Below are positions 58,093-64,000 of a stretch of 64,000 nt of DNA, one piece after another (the stretch's first letter is position 1; each line of letters begins with the position of its first letter). The notes beneath the pieces are model-generated. The model saw nothing but the letters and a program-made list of their open reading frames with translations, searched no databases and was not told where the DNA came from. Origin of the DNA: Planctomycetota bacterium (GTDB lineage: Bacteria; Planctomycetota; B15-G4); the NCBI GenBank assembly GCA_029259745.1, contig JAJDEO010000040.1, forward strand, positions 1-64,000, given 5' to 3'. The position numbers and the translations under genes are program-made.

Positions 58093-59097
58093 TCAGGGTG
58101 TCGGGGCGCTGAGAAGCGCGTTGTCGTAGCGGAAGAGCGAGAACTCGCCGCCGTCGTCGACGGTGAGATAGAGTCGCGAGATCTCGTCGACCGAGCCCTT
58201 CAGCGCGAGTCCTTCGTACGAGCGCCAACTCGGACCGCGGAAGAGTGTGACGTCGGTGAACTCGCGGTGGGACGCATCGGCAGCAGGGTGCGATGCCAAG
58301 CCCGACACTCCCACGGCGATCGACGTCCGCCGGCCGAGCAGCGCGACCATGCGACCGGCGTCACGATCGAACTCGAGCCCGACGACACTGGGCGGAACGT
58401 CGCCGATGAAGCCGCCGATCGGCATGCGGTATTCGCCGACGAACTCGGCCTCGCTCGAAGCCCGGTCGAGGTCGAAGGCAAAGACGCCCCCGCCGTTCTG
58501 ATGGCCGACGAAGATCAGCCCACCCATGCCGTGACGGCTGACGCGCAGTGTGCCCGTCCCATCGACGAATCCGCCCGCCGACAGCTGCGCATCGGGCACG
58601 AACGTGATGCCCTCGGCGCCACGCTTGCCACTGAGTGGCAGATGGCGGCTCGTGTCGTAGACGCGCTCGACGCGCGCCTCGCCGTACACCGAGACGTCGA
58701 CCTCATAGATCTTTTCCTCGCCCTCGACGATGAGGAAGACGACGTCGTCGGCGAAGTCCGCAAAGGTGACACCCTCGCAGTCACCGATTCGCTGCCACTC
58801 GGCCACGACGCCGTCACGCGTGACGAACTCGAGTCCGACGTTCGCATCTTCTCGCAGCACCCACAGCCGACTCTCACGCCCCGGCCCGTTGCGACAGACC
58901 CAGAGCGTCTCCGTGACGGGGTTCCAGACCGCGCCGCTGAGATCCTCGCCGAACTCGTCCGAGATCATCGTGAGGTTCGCGGCCTCGTTCTCGGATTCGG
59001 CGGGCCACATGAGCTTCGTCGACACCGGCATGTTGCACGCCGACGTGAGCACAAGCGCGATGAGCGCAGCGAGACGAGTGAAGTGGTTTCGCGACAT
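58093..59097 (-). CDS. Lipoprotein with beta-propeller (esterase-like/SdiA-regulated type)
   Basis: 334 aa from ATG 59097 with GAGGAG upstream. Lipobox LTSAC ends the signal peptide at residue ~21. The rest has repeated beta-strands with GAVWNPVTETLWVCRN, DCEGVTFADFADDVVFLIVEGEEKIYEV and KRGAEGITFVPDA, like esterase-like/SdiA-regulated propellers that may bind phosphorylated or sugar ligands. SdiA-regulated is the closer match by eye, but not certain. It is convergent with cstA, 7 bp away. Confidence 0.75.
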   Translation of the reverse strand: MSRNHFTRLAALIALVLTSACNMPVSTKLMWPAESENEAANLTMISDEFGEDLSGAVWNPVTETLWVCRNGPGRESRLWVLREDANVGLEFVTRDGVVAEWQRIGDCEGVTFADFADDVVFLIVEGEEKIYEVDVSVYGEARVERVYDTSRHLPLSGKRGAEGITFVPDAQLSAGGFVDGTGTLRVSRHGMGGLIFVGHQNGGGVFAFDLDRASSEAEFVGEYRMPIGGFIGDVPPSVVGLEFDRDAGRMVALLGRRTSIAVGVSGLASHPAADASHREFTDVTLFRGPSWRSYEGLALKGSVDEISRLYLTVDDGGEFSLFRYDNALLSAPTP

Positions 59098-59194
59098 GAC
59101 GGACTCCTCGGCGTGCGGCGGGTCTTCCCGACATTCCTCTCGGCAGGCCGCAGCGCGGAAGTGAAACCTCACGGCGCAGAACGCGAGTTCGGGC

Positions 59195-60097
59195 TCACGC
59201 GTCGAGCGTTTCACCCGCCGTCACGGCGAAGTCCAGCACGTTGCCCGCCGGGGGCATCGGACACGTCGTGTACGGGCTGAACGCACACGGCGGGTTGTAC
59301 GCGCGATTGAAGTCGATCGTCGTCGTGCCGTCGGAATCCGGTGCGGGCACCGAGAGAAAACGCCCCCCGCCGTACGTCGCCATGCCGTTCGTCGCGTCGC
59401 CGAAGATGACGAAGAGCCCGGCAGCCGGGTCGCCCGTCGCGACGAGTCGGACCTCGTCGCCCTCGTGTTCGAAGACGAGGTCGCCGTACGTCGTGTCGGC
59501 GTAGCTCGATCCGAGGACGTTCGGCACGGCGAGGTCGAGCGGCGCGTCATGGGGTTCAAAGCGCGCGGTCTTCTTCCACGTTCCATCAATCGCGAAGCGC
59601 GTGGGCCCGACGAACTCCGCGAGGATCGGACTCTTCGGGTCGCTCACGCGCACACCGATCTGCCCCGCCCTGTCGATGACCCACATCGTGAGCCCTTCGA
59701 TGAAGAGCTGCGTCGCGGCACCGCCAGCGTCGCTGAGGAGCTCGAGCGTCGACGTGACGGGCGTGGCATCCGACTCGGTGACGGCCACGCCGGGCGCCGG
59801 CGTGAACGACACGAGCGCGCCGGTCCGCGTGAAGACGCCGACCGCCGCCGGGGCACTCCCGGAAGGCAACCGCACGTCCGCGCCCTCGAACGCGCCGACC
59901 GTGTTGTCGCCCTCGGCAAGCCACGCGAGTTCGACGATCGAGAGATACCCCGTCGGCCGCCGGAGTGACGCCTCGCGCTCCGCGTGCCAGGCCTCGATCT
60001 CGGCCCGGTGCTCAGGCGTGGTCGTCGGCTCGCCGGAGCCGCAGGACGTGAGCGCGAAGAGGGCAGCGAGAAGAGCGAGGGAGCGGACGTAGGGCAT
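59195..60097 (-). CDS. DUF1684 lipoprotein
   Basis: 300 aa. Signal peptide with lipobox LTSCG (residues ~16-20). Family signatures: EIEAWHAEREASLRRPTGYLSIVELAWL near the N-terminus and FNRAYNPPCAFSPYTTCPMPP near the C-terminus, both diagnostic for DUF1684. Function of DUF1684 is unknown; it is a beta-rich domain found widely in Bacteroidetes, actinobacteria and planctomycetes. It lies 97 bp upstream of the propeller lipoprotein gene and is probably in one transcript with it. Confidence 0.9.
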   Translation of the reverse strand: MPYVRSLALLAALFALTSCGSGEPTTTPEHRAEIEAWHAEREASLRRPTGYLSIVELAWLAEGDNTVGAFEGADVRLPSGSAPAAVGVFTRTGALVSFTPAPGVAVTESDATPVTSTLELLSDAGGAATQLFIEGLTMWVIDRAGQIGVRVSDPKSPILAEFVGPTRFAIDGTWKKTARFEPHDAPLDLAVPNVLGSSYADTTYGDLVFEHEGDEVRLVATGDPAAGLFVIFGDATNGMATYGGGRFLSVPAPDSDGTTTIDFNRAYNPPCAFSPYTTCPMPPAGNVLDFAVTAGETLDA

Positions 60098-60181
60098 GGG
60101 GAGCGACTCGGCGAGAGTGACGTAGCCGCCCGACGCCTCGGGCGGTCACGCGACGATACTCGACGAGACCCGCGATACGAA

Positions 60182-60370
60182 TCAGAGGGTCGTCGGCCAC
60201 GCGGTCGAGGAGGATGAACCGGCATCGAAGTGCGCTTTCTCCGGAACGGCTTCCTGCGCGTCGGCGTGCGCGCCACTCGCCAGCGAAGCCCAGAACAAGC
60301 CGAGCGCCAACACCAGACGCAGCGCGCCCGAGGTCTTGTCCGCATGACGCGGACGAATCGAGCGTCCCAT
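60182..60370 (-). CDS. Possible small secreted protein
   Basis: 62 aa. Residues ~17-37 (LRLVLALGLFWASLASGAHA) look like a signal peptide, leaving about 25 residues. GGGAAGGGTG-like purines precede the ATG. It is too short for a family assignment and codon evidence is weak, so it may be noncoding. It lies alone between DUF1684 and the DUF1080 enzyme. Confidence 0.35.
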   Translation of the reverse strand: MGRSIRPRHADKTSGALRLVLALGLFWASLASGAHADAQEAVPEKAHFDAGSSSSTAWPTTL

Positions 60371-60523
60371 GAAGCACCCTTCCCGTCGGCGCGACCTGCA
60401 ACGGGCAAGATCCCCTCTCGCTCCGACGCCCGCGCTCAGTGACCGGGTGTATCGTTACGAGAAAACCGAGAACTGGCAAGCACCCAGAAGTCGGACGACT
60501 CCACCTCGCGGCTCAGCGGCCGC

Positions 60524-63292
60524 TCAGCGCCACTCACGCACTTCGAGCCTGCGATACTCCACCTCTGACCCTTCGTGGTGTTGTTGCAGCGTGATGTGTC
60601 CGCGCGCGTGTTCGTCGGACGTGTCGAGGACGTCGGCGACGACGACGCCGCCGATCGACGTCGTCAGGCGCGTTCCTGCCGGTGTCGTGCGACAGCGAAA
60701 CTGCTGGCGGAACCACGTCCCCGGCTGCACGAGCTGCACGCGCACCGGCGCGCGGCTGTAGATGCTGCCCGACCGCTGCGCGTCGCCGTGGCTGGCGTTG
60801 ACCTGGGCCTCGTAGCCCGCCGGCCAACCACCGCCGTACGCTGCGCGCACGTACATGCCGGAGTTCCCGCCGTCGTTGATGCGGACCTCGGCGCGGAACG
60901 CGACGTCGGCGTAATCGCCGCGCGGACTAAAGAGATGACTCGCTTCGCCCTCGCCGTAGATCACGCCGTCTTCAGCGAGCCAGGCGTCGTCGTCGGCACC
61001 CGGTGACGTGCGCCAACCTTCGAGGCTCTCGCCGTTGAACAACGGCGCCCAGCCGTCGCCCGCATCACGCTTGGCGTCGAGCCCCGCGAAGCCCTCGTGC
61101 AGCCACGTCATGCCGTCGTGGTCTCCGCGCGGACGGAACATCAGGGTGCGCAGGCCGACGGGCCCGCGCGTGCCCGTGATGACGAGCGGTGCATAGGGAC
61201 GTTCGCCGCCAGCATCGCGACGATCGTCGACGCCCGCAGCGTCGGCGACGGCGGGCAGCTCCCCCGCTGCGCGCACGACGTTCGGCGCCTCGAAGACGAT
61301 GTCTTCATGCACGACGACACCGTCGACCGTAACCCTTGCGAAACGCGCCGGCGACGTGCGACGCCCGGCCGCATCGAAACGCGGCGCTTCGAACTCGATG
61401 TCGACGACGGACCACACGCCCGGCTCGAGCGCGACGTCGAAGACCGGACGGACCACCGTGGCATCCGCGCGCACGATTCCGCCGTTTGGCGCGCGCGCGT
61501 CACCGAACATGATCTCGTAGCGATCGTGCACGCGAATCGACGTCGCCGCGCCATCGGCGAGCATGAACTCGACGTGCACCGTGCCGTCACCGAACGCGTA
61601 GCGTGAAACGTAGTCGCTGGCCGGACCGTGATCGACGTTGACGAGCGCGTTGTTGCCGGGCTCGGTGTCGAACGTCGTGGCATCCTCGGCGAGTGCCGCG
61701 TTCACGAGCGCCCAGCCCTCGGCGTTCCACGCGTCGAGCGCATCGCCGTAGCTCAGACGCAGCCAGCCTTCGTGCTCGGAGGCCTTGGGCGGCGGCGGCG
61801 TCGCTTCCTTCGCCACGTGTTCGGTCGTCAGCGGCCCCTCGGGAAGCTGGTTGATCGTGTAGGCGAACTCGTCGTGCAGCAGCGCCTCACCGTCGACGCC
61901 GCGCACGCCGTTCAACGTCATGCGCGCCACCATCGCGGGCACGAGCGGCGCCACCACGGTTGCGACGAGACCGTCGTCGGACACGCTCACCGACTCCACG
62001 TCCACACGCGTCGTGCGGCGCTCGGGCGATCCGTACTCCCACCACCAGTCGTAGTCGTACTGGATGAGTTCGACGTCGTTCAGCGTCGAGGCATCGACGG
62101 CCTCGGTGAACGTCAGCTCGAAGCCGCCTTGCAGCAGGTGGACGCGCTCGATCTCGAGCGGCGTCTCGCCCGTCCAGCGAATGCGCGTCAGGCCATCGGC
62201 CGGCGCGAGCCCGCCCCAACCGCGGTTCGTCAGCCCGCCGACGAGCGACCCGTCGGGCGCGAACGACACGCGCACCACCGACCCGACGTCCTTCAAGAAC
62301 GGGAAGACCGCGCCCTGGTACTCGCCGCGCACCGTCTCGAGCTGCACGCGCAGCACGGCGCCGAGCGTCAGTTCGGCGAGGAACATCTGCTCGTCGAACG
62401 AACCGAAACGCCCGCCCGTCGTGTCGGCGACGAGGTTGCCCGGCGAACGCGACCAACCGTAGGGCAGCCACACGGCCGCGTCGGCGCGTTCACGGTCGGG
62501 CGGCAGCGTGTCGGACGGGATGATGTCGTTCGCGAGGTATTCGTCGGTCCAGCGCAGCGAGCCGGGGTGACCGAAGAAGCGCCCCGGCTTGACGTGCACG
62601 ATCGGACCGACGGGCATCCAGTCGCCCTGGTTGTCGGTGGCAAAGAGATCGCCGGCCGCGTTCACGCCGAGGCCGCAGGGGCTGCGCAGCCCGAGTGCGA
62701 TGCGCTCCGTCTCGCCCGTCGTCGGATCGATGGCGACGATCGTGCCGCGCCCCGGGACCTGCGCGCGGCCGTGCCACCACTCGGGGTCGAAGAAGCCGAC
62801 GTTGAGGCCGACGTAGAGTCGACCGTCGGCGGCTTTCGGGAGCCCGAAGGCGAACTCGTGATAGTTGCCCGACAGACCCCAGTCGTCGGAGATCGTGCGG
62901 AACGTGTCGGCGCGCCCGTCGCCGTCGGTGTCGGCGATCTGCGTGAGTTCGCCGCGCTGCACGACGTAGATGCGATCGCCGCGCGGGTCTTGCTCGACGT
63001 GCAGGCCGAGCCCCTCGTGCAGGCCGTCGGCGAAGATCGAGAAGCGCGCCTCGCCGATGTCGTCGGCCAGGGCGTTCTCGACGGCCCAAACACGGCCACG
63101 CCGCGTGCTGACGAGCATGCGCCCGTCGGACATCCAAGCGACACCGCCGACCTCGAGCGTCTCGCCGTCCGGCGCCGTGTAGTGCTCGATCGTGTAGTAG
63201 CGCGACTCGTCGTTGGCGATGTCCGCGCCAGGCTCATCATCCTGCGCGACGAGCAACGCCGACAGCAGGCACCATGCGTAGAGTGTCTTCAT
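60524..63292 (-). CDS. Secreted sorbosone-dehydrogenase-like/DUF1080 enzyme
   Basis: 922 aa. Signal peptide (LYAWCLLSALLVAQ). Residues ~30-370 form a six-bladed glucose/sorbosone dehydrogenase propeller (VGGVAWMSDGRMLVSTRRGRVW, GLRSPCGLGVNAAGDLFATDNQGDW), as in planctomycete membrane-bound dehydrogenase-domain proteins. A short beta domain (~380-490) links to two DUF1080/3-keto-disaccharide hydrolase-like jelly rolls: ~510-720 (diverged) and ~740-922 (WAPLFNGESLEGW, GNSGMYVRAAYGG). No c-type heme CxxCH is present. DUF1080 members cleave 3-keto glycosides, so a role in polysaccharide breakdown is likely. Its start overlaps the upstream gene by four bases. Confidence 0.88.
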   Translation of the reverse strand: MKTLYAWCLLSALLVAQDDEPGADIANDESRYYTIEHYTAPDGETLEVGGVAWMSDGRMLVSTRRGRVWAVENALADDIGEARFSIFADGLHEGLGLHVEQDPRGDRIYVVQRGELTQIADTDGDGRADTFRTISDDWGLSGNYHEFAFGLPKAADGRLYVGLNVGFFDPEWWHGRAQVPGRGTIVAIDPTTGETERIALGLRSPCGLGVNAAGDLFATDNQGDWMPVGPIVHVKPGRFFGHPGSLRWTDEYLANDIIPSDTLPPDRERADAAVWLPYGWSRSPGNLVADTTGGRFGSFDEQMFLAELTLGAVLRVQLETVRGEYQGAVFPFLKDVGSVVRVSFAPDGSLVGGLTNRGWGGLAPADGLTRIRWTGETPLEIERVHLLQGGFELTFTEAVDASTLNDVELIQYDYDWWWEYGSPERRTTRVDVESVSVSDDGLVATVVAPLVPAMVARMTLNGVRGVDGEALLHDEFAYTINQLPEGPLTTEHVAKEATPPPPKASEHEGWLRLSYGDALDAWNAEGWALVNAALAEDATTFDTEPGNNALVNVDHGPASDYVSRYAFGDGTVHVEFMLADGAATSIRVHDRYEIMFGDARAPNGGIVRADATVVRPVFDVALEPGVWSVVDIEFEAPRFDAAGRRTSPARFARVTVDGVVVHEDIVFEAPNVVRAAGELPAVADAAGVDDRRDAGGERPYAPLVITGTRGPVGLRTLMFRPRGDHDGMTWLHEGFAGLDAKRDAGDGWAPLFNGESLEGWRTSPGADDDAWLAEDGVIYGEGEASHLFSPRGDYADVAFRAEVRINDGGNSGMYVRAAYGGGWPAGYEAQVNASHGDAQRSGSIYSRAPVRVQLVQPGTWFRQQFRCRTTPAGTRLTTSIGGVVVADVLDTSDEHARGHITLQQHHEGSEVEYRRLEVREWR

Positions 63293-64000
63293 CGCTCACC
63301 CCCCGGACCGTCGACCAGCGGCCAGACGACGGCCTGCCCGACTCGCCCGTGCGTCAGGGCGACATGCAGTCCATCGGGAAGCTCGACCATGCGCCACGGA
63401 TCGCGCGTCGTGATGTCGACGGCGTGCACGGGGCCATCGGGTTCCGTCCGCCACGCGACGAGCGGGCCGGACAGCCATTTCATCGCCGTCGGGTGTTCGG
63501 GGATGGCGCGCCACGCGACACCGGCGAGATCGACCGGCGTGCGCCTCGTGCCGGGCGGCGCGTCGTCGACGCGGACGAGCAGCACCGGCAAGTCGCTCGT
63601 CGGCTGGTGCATCAGGATCAAGTCGCGGTAGTAGCCCGACCAGCTCGGCGAGACGAGCGCCCCGGCCGACTGCTCGGTCCAGCCGACGAGTTCATCGCCG
63701 TCATGCAGCGCGGCGGCGAGCGTGAACGTGGGCGAAATCAGCGACGCCGTCTGCAGGGACGCGCGCAGCGGCACGACGTCGAGCTCGTCGAGCGACTCGG
63801 GGGCATCCGCCGACGTGCCGGGCGACAGATCGACGCCATCGACCACGCGCTTGACGAGTGTCGAAACGCCTCCGCCCCCGACGCTGTGAAGAACACGCCC
63901 GAGCGGCTCGAGGCTCGTCCCCCCGCGGCCCGTCCAGTCGACGCGATCGGCGAACCCGCCGACGTGCACGCCGCGCAGGCGCAGACCGTCGACGTCGAAC
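63289..64000 (-). CDS. C-terminal part of a large PVC-type secreted protein, cut by window edge
   Basis: The frame is open from the window end to a stop at 63289; at least 236 residues are present. It begins with FDVDGLRLRGVHVGGFADRVDWTG, which recalls the DUF6797-like region of planctomycete proteins with c-type heme or sorbosone dehydrogenase domains. The rest is beta-rich with no CxxCH. The stop overlaps the start of the DUF1080 gene (ATGA), so the two are translationally coupled and likely act on the same polysaccharide. Assignment is tentative since the N-terminus lies outside. Confidence 0.55.
   Translation of the reverse strand, partial: FDVDGLRLRGVHVGGFADRVDWTGRGGTSLEPLGRVLHSVGGGGVSTLVKRVVDGVDLSPGTSADAPESLDELDVVPLRASLQTASLISPTFTLAAALHDGDELVGWTEQSAGALVSPSWSGYYRDLILMHQPTSDLPVLLVRVDDAPPGTRRTPVDLAGVAWRAIPEHPTAMKWLSGPLVAWRTEPDGPVHAVDITTRDPWRMVELPDGLHVALTHGRVGQAVVWPLVDGPGGER

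Noticed and set aside
61628..63631. 667-aa plus-strand ORF opposite the DUF1080 enzyme
   Set aside because: Shadow with His/Arg/Val-rich composition and no domain.
1..64000. CRISPR array, rRNA or tRNA genes
   Set aside because: No regularly spaced identical repeats and no tRNA T-loop (GGTTCGAATCC-type) context or rRNA core sequence was found by reading both strands.

Overview
This is a GC-rich chromosomal window that most resembles a planctomycete (phylum Planctomycetota, genus not determinable here). The evidence is: a serine/threonine kinase with DWG instead of DFG and C-terminal TPRs, next to an ECF-like sigma factor; three secreted FG-GAP/VCBS proteins; a dockerin-containing Cys-rich secreted protein; a sorbosone-dehydrogenase/DUF1080 secreted enzyme; BamA, lipoproteins and Tat signals of a diderm cell; and long spurious antisense ORFs typical of high GC. 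No rRNA, tRNA, CRISPR array, intact transposase or prophage was seen.

Region 1 (129-12093, minus strand) is a housekeeping block read as glmU-prs-rplY-pth-rpsF/rpsR-rplI, then an SGNH-like gene, an FG-GAP gene, dnaB and bamA. S6 and S18 are one fused polypeptide and no ssb lies between them. Two accessory genes and a dispersed repeat sit between rplI and dnaB, which are often adjacent in other bacteria. A divergent sigma-70-like promoter at 12222 drives a probably very abundant secreted protein (12489-14084) with its own codon bias and a strong terminator.

Region 2 (14222-35644) holds scattered metabolic, envelope and repair genes: a patatin lipase, a SnoaL-like protein, ApaG, a Ski2-like helicase, an RND/MMPL exporter, PrmA, a class IV aminotransferase, two multi-membrane glycosyltransferases, YigZ, an M24 peptidase, a HEAT protein, an aldo/keto reductase and the large TPR kinase. 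A short secreted-protein gene just upstream of the helicase is broken by three single-base shifts. Four copies of a roughly 130-160 bp intergenic repeat lie in the gene-free gaps of regions 1 and 2, with a partial fifth at 42091.

Region 3 (35649-46990) holds an FG-GAP protein with an in-frame 39-bp minisatellite, the ECF-like sigma factor, a candidate structured small RNA with an intrinsic terminator, a LOG protein, a B12 photoreceptor-type sensor overlapping a UDP-sugar dehydrogenase, a MITE-like element, a Nudix hydrolase, a probable metalloprotease remnant, a large VCBS protein and a Tat-exported TIM-barrel protein.

Region 4 (47074-64000) holds a MoxR/VWA module with an unknown membrane coiled-coil gene inside it, a SET protein, a nitrilase-GNAT fusion coupled to an MFS transporter, YtoQ, the dockerin/Cys-rich protein, CstA, two lipoproteins, and a secreted sugar-dehydrogenase/DUF1080 enzyme coupled to a gene cut by the window edge.
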